Source: Nitrospirota bacterium (GTDB lineage: Bacteria > Nitrospirota > Thermodesulfovibrionia > UBA6902). Taken from it: DNA of 64,000 bases. The DNA lies in NCBI GenBank assembly GCA_016215115.1, contig JACRLN010000015.1:22773-86772 (forward strand), read 5' to 3'. The stretch's first letter is position 1; the number at the start of each line of letters is the position of its first letter. The notes under the pieces were generated by a model. It had not been told where the DNA came from and searched no databases. It saw nothing but the letters and a program-made list of their open reading frames with translations. Below are positions 1 to 8,789 of this stretch, in pieces. The position numbers were made by a program, and so were the translations under genes.

Positions 1-842
1 GAGTTTTGATTTTTAAGTTTTGAGGTTTTTCCCGCCTTCTGACTTCTGACTTCTGACTTCTGACTTACCAGTCTCGCATATGCGCCTATTGGAACCTGAC
101 AGCCTCCTTCGAGCTTTTTAAGGAAGGCACGTTCAGCCTTTACACATAAAGAGGTAGCCCTGTGGTTTAATTTCTTCAGCAGTTTGTTTATAAGTTGATC
201 ATCCACCCTGCATTCTACTCCAACAGCGCCCTGTCCTATTGCAGGAAGGCTGATTTCAGACGGCAGGATTTCTGTAATCCTTTTTTGCAAGCCAAGTCTC
301 TTTACCCCGGCGGTTGCAAGTATAATTGCATCGAATTGTCCTTCATCAAGCTTTCTAAGTCGCGTATCAAGATTGCCCCGCAGTTGCGTAATTTTCAGGT
401 CAGGACGTTTATTCAGAAGCTGGCATATCCTTCTAAGACTGCTCGTACCCACGTGAGCGCCATTCGGCAGACTTTTAAAGTTTGGTATTTGAAATTTGGA
501 ATTTGAAATTTTAGTAAAAAGCGCATCCCTCGCATCTTCCCTTTTGCAAATGGCGGCAAGATGAAGACCTTCAGGCAGATCGGTCGGGACGTCTTTCATG
601 CTGTGAACCGCAAGGTCCGCCGTTTTCTTCAGGAGCGCTTCTTCAATTTCTTTTACAAAAAGCCCTTTCCCGCCTGCCTGTGCCAGAGGGACGTCAAGTA
701 TCATGTCTCCGGTAGTCTTTATTTTCTTGAGTTCAACCTCGAGGTCCGGATTGTTTTTCTCAAGCTGTGCCTTTATCCACTCCGCCTGCCAGAGTGCAAG
801 CTTGCTTCCACGTGTTGCGATAATTATTTTACGTTTCTTCAT
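1..842 (-). CDS. hemC: Hydroxymethylbilane synthase (porphobilinogen deaminase), 3' end cut by window edge
   Basis: Polymerises four porphobilinogen molecules to hydroxymethylbilane in cytosolic tetrapyrrole synthesis. The frame opens at ATG 842-840 and stays open to base 1, about 280 residues. It shows the typical N-terminus ([19 protein letters not shown]), the HSMKDVPT motif, GTSSLRR and GNLDTRL substrate-binding segments. The dipyrromethane-cofactor cysteine is Cys248 in [11 protein letters not shown]. The start overlaps the hemA stop by 14 bases, so the two are translationally coupled in a hemA-hemC operon. Two oddities: an extra segment at about residues 111-122 ([12 protein letters not shown]) and a [13 protein letters not shown] run after residue 260. 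Both are encoded by low-complexity repeat DNA inserted in frame. Family identity is secure; the C-terminus lies outside the window. Confidence 0.95.
   Translation of the reverse strand, partial: MKKRKIIIATRGSKLALWQAEWIKAQLEKNNPDLEVELKKIKTTGDMILDVPLAQAGGKGLFVKEIEEALLKKTADLAVHSMKDVPTDLPEGLHLAAICKREDARDALFTKISNSKFQIPNFKSLPNGAHVGTSSLRRICQLLNKRPDLKITQLRGNLDTRLRKLDEGQFDAIILATAGVKRLGLQKRITEILPSEISLPAIGQGAVGVECRVDDQLINKLLKKLNHRATSLCVKAERAFLKKLEGGCQVPIGAYARLVSQKSEVRSQKAGKTSKLKNQN
36..66. repeat. Tandem 7-bp repeat (TTCTGAC) inside hemC
   Basis: About four copies of TTCTGAC in a row lie within the hemC frame after the catalytic cysteine. On the coding strand they read GTCAGAA repeats and encode a [13 protein letters not shown] stretch. 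The rest of base 1-35 is also low complexity. It looks like a repeat insertion tolerated in a surface loop. Confidence 0.7.
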
Positions 843-2112
843 CTTTACCTTTCTCTGTCTCTAATTGAAATAGCTTCTGGACCACATCCAGCATTGTTTC
901 CTTGTCGTTATTTTCGGACTTGAGAGCGGCTGTTGGAGGATGTATGAGTTTATTGACAATGGAAATTGTGAGATACTCAATGGCTTTTACTTTTTCTTCT
1001 TCCATGGGCCCGAGCTTTTTAACAGTTTTCTCAAATTCAGCCTTTCTTATTTCTTCAGCCTTGTTGCGAAGCGCCACAACAGTCGGAGTTGCAGCCAACG
1101 AGGCATGCCATTTAAGGAAAGAACCAATCTCCTCATCAACAATCTGTTCGGCCTTTTCCGCCTCTTTGGCCCGTTCCTGTACGTTTGTATCGACAATCCC
1201 CTGAAGACTGTCAACATCATAAAGGTAAACATTATCAAGGTCATTTATCTGAGGGTCGATATTCCTCGGCACCGAAATATCAATTATAAACATCGGCTTT
1301 TGTTTCCGTTCTTTCATTGTCTTGTGCACCTGTTCTTTTAATAATATATAGTGAGGAGCGCCTGTTGAGCAGATTACAATGTCGGTGTGTAATAATTCCT
1401 GAACAAAGTTTTCAAATGTAATCACTTTTCCATGAAACTCCAGGGCAAGTTCTTCCGCCCTTGCCATTGTGCGGTTTGTAATAAAAACATCTTGTACGCC
1501 GCTGTTTATTAAATGCCTGGCTGCAAGTTCTGCCATCTCTCCTGCGCCGATTAACATAAAGGCTTTTGTAGAAAGGTCCTCAAAGATTTTTTTTGCCAGC
1601 TCCACAGCGGCAAAGCTGATGCTTACCGCACTTGCGGCAATCCTGGTCTCTGTCCTGATGCGCTTTGCCACAGAGACCGATTTCCGCATAAGTTTATTTA
1701 AAAGAACACCTGTAGTTTTATTCTTTAATGCGGTATCATATGCATCTTTTAACTGGCCGAGGATCTGCGGCTCTCCCACCACCATGGAATCGAGACTTGA
1801 GGCCACGCGGTACATATGTCTTATAGCCTCGGTCCCTTTATGTAAATAGAGTGACTTATCCAGAAGGTCCCTCGATACTTTATGGAACTCAGAGATAAAG
1901 TCCTTTATGCTTTCGATTCCGGAATCCATATCACTTACGCCGGCATAAATTTCGACTCTGTTACATGTTGAAAGGATGATGTTTTCCTTCACCGCATTTG
2001 ACTTTTTCAGGATATTAATAGCCTCTTCAAGCTTGGGGCCGTCAAAGGCAATCTTTTCCCTTACTTCAATTGGCGCTGTTTTATGGTTAAGTCCGACTAT
2101 GAGTATGTTCAT
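829..2112 (-). CDS. hemA: Glutamyl-tRNA reductase
   Basis: Reduces glutamyl-tRNA(Glu) with NADPH to glutamate-1-semialdehyde, the first committed step of C5-pathway haem synthesis. With the start placed at ATG 2112 the protein is 427 residues. The catalytic cysteine in STCNRVE then falls at Cys50, the same number as in the well-studied enzymes, which is why I prefer it over an in-frame ATG eight codons upstream. The Rossmann NADPH domain carries [13 protein letters not shown], and ISVPRNIDP is also typical of the family. The C-terminal dimerisation helix follows. It lies downstream of a CcsA-type gene and overlaps hemC. No strong ribosome binding site is visible. Confidence 0.97.
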   Translation of the reverse strand: MNILIVGLNHKTAPIEVREKIAFDGPKLEEAINILKKSNAVKENIILSTCNRVEIYAGVSDMDSGIESIKDFISEFHKVSRDLLDKSLYLHKGTEAIRHMYRVASSLDSMVVGEPQILGQLKDAYDTALKNKTTGVLLNKLMRKSVSVAKRIRTETRIAASAVSISFAAVELAKKIFEDLSTKAFMLIGAGEMAELAARHLINSGVQDVFITNRTMARAEELALEFHGKVITFENFVQELLHTDIVICSTGAPHYILLKEQVHKTMKERKQKPMFIIDISVPRNIDPQINDLDNVYLYDVDSLQGIVDTNVQERAKEAEKAEQIVDEEIGSFLKWHASLAATPTVVALRNKAEEIRKAEFEKTVKKLGPMEEEKVKAIEYLTISIVNKLIHPPTAALKSENNDKETMLDVVQKLFQLETEKGKDEET

Positions 2113-2145
2113 ATTTATAAAGTGATGAGGATTCAAGAATTCGAG

Positions 2146-2190
2146 GATTCAAGTTAACAACTCATAACGAAGTTGCGATTAACTTGAATC
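2146..2190. repeat. Inverted repeat between ccsA-like gene and hemA
   Basis: Twelve-base arms GATTCAAGTTAA (2146-2157) and TTAACTTGAATC (2179-2190) are perfect inverted copies. The enclosed segment has a further CAACT/AGTTG pairing, giving a long hairpin. It has no T-run, so it is not a clear terminator. It may be a small repeat insertion or an mRNA-stabilising hairpin between the two genes. Confidence 0.6.
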
Positions 2191-2214
2191 CCTGATCCCA
2201 TACATCCTTAGTTT

Positions 2215-3042
2215 TCACATAAAGACATGCTGTCCTTTCAGGATCAAAGCAATTCCAAAAAATGCAAAAATAACAATAATAAAGCCAACAATTGAGAGGA
2301 TAGCTGCTTTCTTTCCGCGCCACCCAACAGTAAGTCTGAGATGCAGTACGATTGCATAAACAAGCCAGGTTATGAGCGACCATACTTCCTTCGGATCCCA
2401 TCTCCAGTAAGTCCCCCAAGCCGAATTTGCCCAGATAACTCCTGTTATCATTGCAAGGGTCAACAATGGAAATCCAAGGGTTATCAGATGATAATTAATT
2501 TCATCCAGTGTTTGAAGGCTCGGAAGCTTTTGGAAAAGCATGGTGAGGTGTTTTGATTTTACATTTCGCTCCTGAAGGAGATACATTATACCAATACCGC
2601 AGGCCATAGCAAAAGCAGCGTCTCCTAAAAATGCCAGAATTACATGAATTACAAACCAGTAACTTTGCAGGACAGGACTCAAAACCTTTATTTCCCTCGG
2701 GAAAATAGACGATGAAAACATGAGAAGAAAAACAATCGGCATGATAAAGGAGCTTAGAAGCCCAAGCTTGTACCTGAATTCATGAATAAAGAACAATATC
2801 AGGATGCTCCATGAGAAAAAAGAAGTTGCCTCATGCATGCTGGTTACAGGAATATGTCCGCCTTTAATATATCTCATGATTATATTTGCAGTGTGAAATA
2901 TAAACCCGATTAATGACAAATAGAGTGATACCTTGGAGGTGTCTTTCTTCCCTCTGAAAATTTCAATAATTCCTGAAATGGTTGCGATAAAATAAAAAGT
3001 AAGGGCTAATTCAAAGAGAAGTACATTTGTTTCAATTTGCAA
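2215..3042 (-). CDS. ccsA: CcsA/CcmC-family cytochrome c assembly protein
   Basis: A 275-residue polytopic inner-membrane protein with about eight hydrophobic helices. The tryptophan-rich haem-handling motif WGTYWRWDPKEVW begins near residue 209, with conserved histidines in flanking helices. Members of this family (CcsA/ResC, CcmC, HemX-like) bind haem for delivery to apocytochromes c, or act as an accessory protein next to hemA. The position directly upstream of hemA-hemC is the common HemX-like arrangement. The cytochromes c elsewhere in the window (CcoO, NorC) would be clients. A separate ResB/Ccs1 partner is not in the window, so whether it is the system II component or the HemX-type paralogue is unresolved. 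Confidence 0.88.
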   Translation of the reverse strand: MQIETNVLLFELALTFYFIATISGIIEIFRGKKDTSKVSLYLSLIGFIFHTANIIMRYIKGGHIPVTSMHEATSFFSWSILILFFIHEFRYKLGLLSSFIMPIVFLLMFSSSIFPREIKVLSPVLQSYWFVIHVILAFLGDAAFAMACGIGIMYLLQERNVKSKHLTMLFQKLPSLQTLDEINYHLITLGFPLLTLAMITGVIWANSAWGTYWRWDPKEVWSLITWLVYAIVLHLRLTVGWRGKKAAILSIVGFIIVIFAFFGIALILKGQHVFM

Positions 3043-3124
3043 AGTTTGGACTCCTTTTAGGAATTTTTTTAACCACAGAGGAAATAGAGTGAGATAGAAC
3101 CCCTATGGTAAATCCTTAATGCAA

Positions 3125-3697
3125 TCACTCAATATATTGTCTGACATAGGAGAGGAATTTGTCAATTTCCCCTTTTTTGTTAATCAAATCAATCCAAAAA
3201 ACTTTTGTATCTTTTTGTAATATAGGCGTTAAGAAGGAAAGGTTCTCAACTTGTATTTCAGAATTGATAAGTATTATATCAGCCTTTTTACACACTTTTG
3301 ATGCTGTAGGCTTAATCTCCCCGTTTTCACCAATGATGAATATTGCAAGATTGGGACTTAAGAAATCCAGAGGACTGTTACCTTCTATCACGACTCCTTT
3401 GAGACCGGTCATCTTTGCCAGGGCGATGTTTAAAGCATCTTCAAGTTCGTCCCCGCCAGGGCTTTGAATCCAGACAACCTTTTCAGCGCCGGATCTAAGA
3501 AAGATTGCCGTATCCTTGCCATCTTCGCTCAATATCTTTGCGTCATCCACAACAGAAGTATAAAGGGATGTCTTTGTGAACTTGATCCCTCCAAATCCCT
3601 TTATATTTTCGAGCAGGATTGAACAGAGCGTTGTCTTTCCTACTCCGCTGTGCGCACCTGCAACCGATATGATTTTAAATGAATCTTCAGCGAGCAT
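3125..3697 (-). CDS. Small P-loop NTPase of the MobB/dethiobiotin-synthase-like fold
   Basis: A cytosolic protein of about 190 residues. The Walker A motif GAHSGVGKTT lies near the N-terminus, followed by GGIKFTKTS and a mid-protein GVVIEGNSPLDF segment that resembles the Walker B region of MobB and dethiobiotin-synthase-type proteins. I prefer ATG 3697: the alternative start at 3733 would add residues encoded by a GGATGC-type low-complexity repeat. The molybdenum cofactor cluster nearby makes a MobB-like role tempting, but the protein lies upstream of ccsA-hemA-hemC on the same strand and has no diagnostic MobB motif. Function is therefore unassigned beyond a nucleotide-binding, probably GTP- or ATP-dependent, enzyme. 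Confidence 0.75.
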   Translation of the reverse strand: MLAEDSFKIISVAGAHSGVGKTTLCSILLENIKGFGGIKFTKTSLYTSVVDDAKILSEDGKDTAIFLRSGAEKVVWIQSPGGDELEDALNIALAKMTGLKGVVIEGNSPLDFLSPNLAIFIIGENGEIKPTASKVCKKADIILINSEIQVENLSFLTPILQKDTKVFWIDLINKKGEIDKFLSYVRQYIE

Positions 3698-3818
3698 AAG
3701 TAAAGAATACAGGATGCAGGATGCGAGATGCAAGATACGGCGATATGTTAATATTATCTGTAAGCCTGAAGGCTCTTAGCATTTAGAAAATCAGTTTGTT
3801 CTATAAAATTAAAACAAT

Positions 3819-6362
3819 ATGCTTATCTTTGCCATTTCTCTCATATTGGGGATTACTTCATTTCACTTCTTTCATGTTATCCCGGTATCAATCATTATCT
3901 GGTGCATCGCAATAAGTGTTTTATTGTTTATCAGGCAGAAAAATACTAAAAAGATATTATTTATAATCGTTATTTTTGTATCAGGATTTTTCTACTGCTT
4001 TGTGCGGCAGGATAATATCCCTGAAATAAAACTGCCAGACAGAGAAATATCATTTCAGGGCAACATCATTGATGTTCCCGAAATCTCAAACGGGAAAATT
4101 CGGTTTACTATTGATCAGGTTTCCGTAGAGGGCCAAGAAATCACGGGTAAAGTTAAGTTGTATTTATCAGAAGAATCAGTTACCAATAAAGACTTCATAG
4201 CTGCAAGTGGGGAGAGAATAGATGCCGTTACAAAATTAAGGGAACCTGATGTTCTTCATAATCCGGGCCTGCATTCATACGATCTGAAAAGAGATGGAAT
4301 TGTGGCTTTTGGTTATATCAGGGAGATCCAGGTAATCGGGGAAAGTAAGAATCTATGGTCCTGGATTCAGAATAAACGTTATTTACTCGGAAAGACCCTT
4401 GATAATAGTCTCTCCGCAGAAAATGCAGCTTTACATAAAGCAATAATCCTTGGACTTACCGGTGGTATTAATCAGGAAATGAGGGATGCCTTCAGCGCAA
4501 CAGGGCTTGCACATATTCTCAGCATATCAGGGACTCACTTCGGACTTCTTGCCTTCATGATTTTTCAATTAATCAAGATGCTCGTGAAATACCTGCCGGA
4601 AGATATATTTAAGCGGATGACCCTCCATATCACGCCCTCTCAGATAGCTGTTTTGATTACACTGCCTGTATTGGTATTTTATGCATTGATTTCAGGAATG
4701 AGCACCCCTACAGTCCGTTCCCTCATTATGATTTTTATTTACATGCTTGCGATTTTTCTTGGAAGAAGGGGGCAATGGCTGAATTCTTTATCAATTGCCG
4801 CTTTTATAATTCTCCTCTATAAGCCTGCGGCGATTTTTGATCTTTCCTTCCAGCTTTCTTTTATGGCAGTGCTCTCAATAGGATTTGCAACTGAGAGCAG
4901 AGCAAAAGACAGGGGGCAGGATTCAGGAGTCAGGAGTCAGACAATCCCCCCATCCCCCCTTTATAAAAGGGGGGCGAGGGGGGATTTAGTAACTGTAGGC
5001 AAATTGGAACTACTAAACACAAAATATGCCCTGTTGATCGAAAAAATAAAATCTGCAACCCTTATGACAATCGCTGCAGTTTTGGGGACCGCGCCTATCG
5101 TGGCCCTTATATTTAAACAGTTCCCTTTGATTTCGCCAATTACAAATTTGATAGTAACGCCGTTTATCTGTTTTGTAGTCCTGCCGCTCGGCTTTTTTAC
5201 ATCATTCGGTGCGCTTATATTGCAAATGACATCAATACCATTTAACGGCTTAACAGATATGGTTACTCATTTTGCTTTACAACTAATTAAATTTCTTTCA
5301 AAAATTCCTTATTCAAGCCTTCATGTCCCCGTGCCATCATTTGTGATGATAGTTTTTTATTACTTATCACTGATATTTCTGCTTAAATCATCAGGCCGGC
5401 GGAGACTTCTTCCACTGGTCCTTGTTATATGTTTCTACTTGATAAGTCCTTATTTATCCAATAATGCTTTCAGAATTACTTTTTTAGATGTTGGACAGGG
5501 AGACTCGTCTATTGTGGAACTGCCGGATAAAAAAGTAATGCTTATTGACGGTGGAATGTATGAACCTGATATGGGAAAGGCAGTTATTGCCCCGTACTTG
5601 TGGTCCCGGGGACTAAGAAGCATCGATTATCTTGTGTTGACTCATCCCCATCCGGATCATTACGGTGGGCTCATTTACATCATGGAGAATTTTAAAATCG
5701 GAGAAATCTGGTTAAACGGCGGAAAAACTTTCGGATCAGAGAATTTTTTTCAAAAGATAAAAGAAAAGAAAATTCAATATAAGGTACTTAAGCGGGGAGA
5801 TGTACTTGAGGCAGACAAATATAAAATTTACGTATTTCATCCTTATGATGAATTTTTTGCAGATTCACTGCGGGGTGCGTTCTCCAATCATAACAGCAGT
5901 TCCCTTGTTTTAAAGATTGAATCAGATAAAGCTTCAATCCTTTTTACAGGCGATATCGAGACAGAGGCTGAAGAAAGCTTGCTGCCTCTGGGAACATGGC
6001 TTAAAAGCGATATAATCAAAGTCCCTCATCATGGCGGAAAGACGTCGAGTTCCGCAGGATTTCTAAATGCTGTCAGTCCTCAAACAGCGGTTGTCAGCGC
6101 CGGCAAAAACAATTCCTTTAATCATCCTCATAAAGAAACAATTGAAAGATATAAAGCTGCCGGTGCGAGAATTTACAGAACCGATGTTGACGGGGCAGTC
6201 ACGATAACCTTGAGAAAAAATCCCCCCATCCCCCCTTTAATAAAGGGGGGCGAGGGGGGATTTTCATATGAAGTTAAAACTTACTGGGACACTGAATTCA
6301 AGAAAGTTACAACCTGGCGGGATGAAATAAGAAATTTGAGGCTTTTATTCTTCCCCTTTTAA
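3819..6362 (+). CDS. comEC: ComEC/Rec2 DNA uptake channel protein
   Basis: Inner-membrane channel for import of single-stranded transforming DNA. This protein of 847 residues has three parts. The first is an N-terminal OB-like soluble segment after two membrane helices. The second is the multi-helix Competence domain, with GLTGGINQEMRDAFSATG and HILSISGTHFG at residues 215-250. The third is a C-terminal metallo-beta-lactamase domain (FLDVGQGDSSIVELP, THPHPDHYGG, VPHHGGKTSS). Two extra segments, around residues 360-395 and 800-815, are encoded by GC-rich palindromic repeats that keep the frame. The second one sits after the hydrolase fold and may create an extended C-terminus. No pilus or ComEA genes are in the window, so competence is an inference from family. 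No clear ribosome binding site precedes ATG 3819. Confidence 0.95.
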   Translation: MLIFAISLILGITSFHFFHVIPVSIIIWCIAISVLLFIRQKNTKKILFIIVIFVSGFFYCFVRQDNIPEIKLPDREISFQGNIIDVPEISNGKIRFTIDQVSVEGQEITGKVKLYLSEESVTNKDFIAASGERIDAVTKLREPDVLHNPGLHSYDLKRDGIVAFGYIREIQVIGESKNLWSWIQNKRYLLGKTLDNSLSAENAALHKAIILGLTGGINQEMRDAFSATGLAHILSISGTHFGLLAFMIFQLIKMLVKYLPEDIFKRMTLHITPSQIAVLITLPVLVFYALISGMSTPTVRSLIMIFIYMLAIFLGRRGQWLNSLSIAAFIILLYKPAAIFDLSFQLSFMAVLSIGFATESRAKDRGQDSGVRSQTIPPSPLYKRGARGDLVTVGKLELLNTKYALLIEKIKSATLMTIAAVLGTAPIVALIFKQFPLISPITNLIVTPFICFVVLPLGFFTSFGALILQMTSIPFNGLTDMVTHFALQLIKFLSKIPYSSLHVPVPSFVMIVFYYLSLIFLLKSSGRRRLLPLVLVICFYLISPYLSNNAFRITFLDVGQGDSSIVELPDKKVMLIDGGMYEPDMGKAVIAPYLWSRGLRSIDYLVLTHPHPDHYGGLIYIMENFKIGEIWLNGGKTFGSENFFQKIKEKKIQYKVLKRGDVLEADKYKIYVFHPYDEFFADSLRGAFSNHNSSSLVLKIESDKASILFTGDIETEAEESLLPLGTWLKSDIIKVPHHGGKTSSSAGFLNAVSPQTAVVSAGKNNSFNHPHKETIERYKAAGARIYRTDVDGAVTITLRKNPPIPPLIKGGEGGFSYEVKTYWDTEFKKVTTWRDEIRNLRLLFFPF
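4920..4990. repeat. In-frame repeat insertion in comEC, copy 1
   Basis: A GGAGTCAGGAGTCAG-type low-complexity stretch followed by a C-rich/G-rich hairpin: a run of AATCCCCCC, then CCCCCTTTATAAAAGGGGGG, then GAGGGGGGATTT. It encodes an IPPSPLYKRGARGDL-like peptide with no counterpart in the ComEC family. A close copy sits at 6219-6261. Confidence 0.8.
6219..6261. repeat. In-frame repeat insertion in comEC, copy 2
   Basis: Second copy of the C-rich/G-rich hairpin (AATCCCCCC, a central CCCCTTTAATAAAGGGG, then GAGGGGGGATTT). It encodes NPPIPPLIKGGEGGF just after the last strand of the beta-lactamase fold. The arms are near-perfect inverted copies. Confidence 0.8.
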
Positions 6363-6420
6363 CCGTTCTCACAGAACTATTACAAGGTCTTCGTCCGGTC
6401 TTTTGGCGGGAGAGTCTTAC

Positions 6421-7431
6421 TTATCCGCCGATTTTAGACATGTTCTTGATGTGATCGGCTACAGCTATATTTTCATCAAGCTTATGTCTCTCAGGTTTTA
6501 TGCTGATGGTGTAGAGGAACAATCGTTCTATATCTTCATCATCAGCGCCGTTCCTCATGGGGGTCTTAATATCAACTTCATCTTTAGAAAAGAGGCAGGG
6601 TCTGATTTTCCCGTTAGAAGTAAGACGCAGCCTGTTGCAGGATTTGCAAAAATGGTCGCTGATCGGGCTTATTATCCCGATAACCCCTACAGCGCCTTTT
6701 ATCCTGTAGTTTCTTGAAGGGCCTTCCCCTCTGAATTTAAAACTCTCCAGACCTCCAAGCCTGGAAATAATTCCCATAATCTCTTTTGAGGACACGCACT
6801 TTTCTCTTCTCCACATCCCGTTGCTGGTCACCGGCATGAATTCAATAAATCTTATGTGGTAGTCTTTTTTAAAAGTCAGAGATGCAAAGGACAATATTTC
6901 ATCGTCATTGATCCCCCGAATCGGGACCATATTTATCTTTACGGGAGAAAGACCGACCCGCTCTGCTGCTTTTATTGACTCCCAGACACGGTTAATATCT
7001 CCTTTTTTTGTTATCTCCTTATATCTTCCGGCATTCATTGTATCGAGACTTATATTGACACGGTCCAGCCCTGCTTTCTTTAAATCTCCTGCAAGCTCTG
7101 CCAACATAATTCCGTTTGTAGTGAGACTTAAATTGTTTATGCCGATCTCTTTGATAGATGAGATCAGGCTAATAATATTTTTTCTAAGGAGAGGCTCTCC
7201 ACCGGTGATCCTGACTTTTCTCAATCCGTGTTTATGGGCAATACGTACAAATCGCACTATCTCTTCATCAGTCATGATCTCTGCATTATTAAAATACTTC
7301 AGCTCTTTTGAGGACACGCAATATACGCATTTGAGATTGCATTTATCTGTTATGGATATACGCAGATAGTCGATACGGCGGTTGAATGAGTCTTTTACAG
7401 GTAATAATTCTTTTATTGATGAGTTATTCAT
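6421..7431 (-). CDS. moaA: GTP 3',8-cyclase, molybdenum cofactor synthesis
   Basis: Radical SAM enzyme that converts GTP to 3',8-cyclo-7,8-dihydro-GTP, the first step of molybdopterin synthesis (with MoaC, which is not in this window). The protein has 336 residues. The SAM-cluster motif CNLKCVYC (Cys31, 35, 38) and GGEPLLR are clear. The second, C-terminal [4Fe-4S] site is CKSCNRLRLTSNGKIRPC. The protein ends in the conserved Gly-Gly (SKIGG). An AAGG-type ribosome binding site precedes ATG 7431. It lies downstream of the MoeA-like gene, ModE-like regulator and FmdE on the same strand, forming a molybdenum cluster. It converges with comEC. Confidence 0.96.
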   Translation of the reverse strand: MNNSSIKELLPVKDSFNRRIDYLRISITDKCNLKCVYCVSSKELKYFNNAEIMTDEEIVRFVRIAHKHGLRKVRITGGEPLLRKNIISLISSIKEIGINNLSLTTNGIMLAELAGDLKKAGLDRVNISLDTMNAGRYKEITKKGDINRVWESIKAAERVGLSPVKINMVPIRGINDDEILSFASLTFKKDYHIRFIEFMPVTSNGMWRREKCVSSKEIMGIISRLGGLESFKFRGEGPSRNYRIKGAVGVIGIISPISDHFCKSCNRLRLTSNGKIRPCLFSKDEVDIKTPMRNGADDEDIERLFLYTISIKPERHKLDENIAVADHIKNMSKIGG

Positions 7432-7451
7432 TTTGTAAACCTTAAAGCCGT

Positions 7452-7523
7452 CATTCCGGCAGTCCTTAAGCCGGAATCCAGTTCCTTGTTAAAAGACTCT
7501 GGATTCCCGCCTTCGCGGGAATG
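7452..7523. repeat. REP-like palindromic repeat (GTCATTCCGG...CGGGAATGAC)
   Basis: Starts GTCATTCCGGCAGTCC, contains TAAGCCGGAATCCAG and CTGGATTCCCG, and ends CGCGGGAATGAC. It forms two hairpins back to back. The same core recurs more than a dozen times in the window, almost always between genes. It separates moaA from the upstream MoeA-like gene. Confidence 0.85.
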
Positions 7524-7578
7524 ACAACTCATCTGTTTGTTGACAACTTTTTTGAAGAAGATCCTTTCTTATTATTAA

Positions 7579-8721
7579 TTACTTTCCGAAAGGACAGACA
7601 GGATAGCGGCATTGATCACATTTTAAACAAAGCCCTCCGTGTCCAAGTTCTGCGATCTCTTTTCTACTTATCTTCTCGCCGGCTAAAATCCTCGGTAAAA
7701 TCAGATCAAATACCGTTATACTGGCGTACATGCCGCATGCCGGCATCCCAAGAACAGGAATTAGTTCGGAAGTTCGGAAGCTCGGAAGCTCGGAAGTATG
7801 GGAATCTGTTGCTTCTGCACTTCTGTACTTCCGCGCTTCCGCTCTTAGATACGCCACCAGAAACATGGACCCCGGGAGGACCGGAGAACCGTATATGAAT
7901 TCCTCGACACCCAGATTTCTGATCGCAAACCGTGTTACATCATCCGGATCGACAGACATCCCTCCTGTTGTGATGATCAGGTCAGCGCCGACAGATATCA
8001 ATTCCCTGATCCTGTCTTCAATATGCTTTGTATCATCCGGCGCAAAACGGACTCCGATGATATCTCCGCCAGCGTCTTTTATTTTCTTTCTAATCACGGG
8101 TTCAAATGCGTCTTTTATCTTTCCGTAATAAACCTCGTTGCCTGTTATCACTATCCCGGCTTTAGGCTTGCTCATCTCTTTCACTCTCAACACACCCTGA
8201 GCGTTTTGAGCTGTTTTTACAGCCTGCTCTACAACAACCCTTTTCACAACAAGGGGAATGGCCCGTGTTCCTGCAACAAGCTGCCCTTTTTTAACAACAG
8301 TGTTGTTATGGACAGTTGCGCACATTACATCGCCGAGCATGTTGAATTCAAGAAGGGCCTTTTGTTTGACATCCAATAATCCATCCCTTGCTGCAATGAG
8401 GTTTATCTTTCCTTCGCTCGGTTCCCCTTCCATTTTAACGCCATCACCAGCAAGAGCCTTTGCAATCGCTAACGCGGCGTCGTTTTCATGAATCTCGTCT
8501 TCTTTGATCTCAAGAACAAAGAGGTTTTCCTTGCCCAGCCTTTGAAGATAGTCGATGTCTTCTTCCCGCACAATATGACCTTTTTTAAAGGCTCTGCCTT
8601 TGAATTCACCCGGTCTTATCTCGGTAATATCATGGGCCATAACCATTCCGACTGCTTCTTTAACCGGCACTACCTTTGTGCCGATACCTTTCTTATTAAC
8701 GTCGTTCTGAATTTCACACAT
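7579..8721 (-). CDS. MoeA-like molybdopterin-binding protein with cysteine-rich tail
   Basis: A 380-residue cytosolic protein. The central MoCF_biosynth domain carries VITGNEVYYGKI and DLIITTGGMSVDPDDVTR, the substrate-binding signature of MoeA/MogA proteins that insert molybdate or handle molybdopterin. The C-terminus ends LCLKCDQCRYPVCPFGK, with four cysteines suited to a metal site, unlike standard MoeA. Residues about 291-321 (AEARKYRSAEATDSHTSELP and on) are encoded by an in-frame GAAGTTCGGAAGCTC-type repeat placed just before the conserved PVLGMPACGMY segment. It sits between moaA and the ModE-like gene. It could be a molybdopterin molybdotransferase or a specialised sensor or insertase; the general family is secure. 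Confidence 0.85.
   Translation of the reverse strand: MCEIQNDVNKKGIGTKVVPVKEAVGMVMAHDITEIRPGEFKGRAFKKGHIVREEDIDYLQRLGKENLFVLEIKEDEIHENDAALAIAKALAGDGVKMEGEPSEGKINLIAARDGLLDVKQKALLEFNMLGDVMCATVHNNTVVKKGQLVAGTRAIPLVVKRVVVEQAVKTAQNAQGVLRVKEMSKPKAGIVITGNEVYYGKIKDAFEPVIRKKIKDAGGDIIGVRFAPDDTKHIEDRIRELISVGADLIITTGGMSVDPDDVTRFAIRNLGVEEFIYGSPVLPGSMFLVAYLRAEARKYRSAEATDSHTSELPSFRTSELIPVLGMPACGMYASITVFDLILPRILAGEKISRKEIAELGHGGLCLKCDQCRYPVCPFGK
7760..7856. repeat. In-frame GAAG/CGGAAG repeat inside the MoeA-like gene
   Basis: Repeated GTTCGGAAGCTCGGAAG units on the plus strand are followed by an imperfect inverted copy (CTTCTGTACTTCCGCGCTTCCGC). Together they form a long hairpin of roughly 95 bases. It encodes about 30 residues absent from the expected MoCF fold. 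Confidence 0.75.
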
Positions 8722-8789
8722 AAGATGTTTCCTTAACTCTGAAAGTTGTCGGGCCAGAAGCCTGACCTATTAGCAATCAGCCAAATAAG

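Noticed and set aside
36..66. Tandem TTCTGAC units as a possible CRISPR or regulatory array
   Set aside because: Unit length is 7 bases with no spacers, and it lies inside the hemC frame.
902..1849. Long plus-strand frames over hemA and similar antisense frames over other genes
   Set aside because: They mirror the codon structure of the confident genes on the other strand and have no family likeness or ribosome binding sites.
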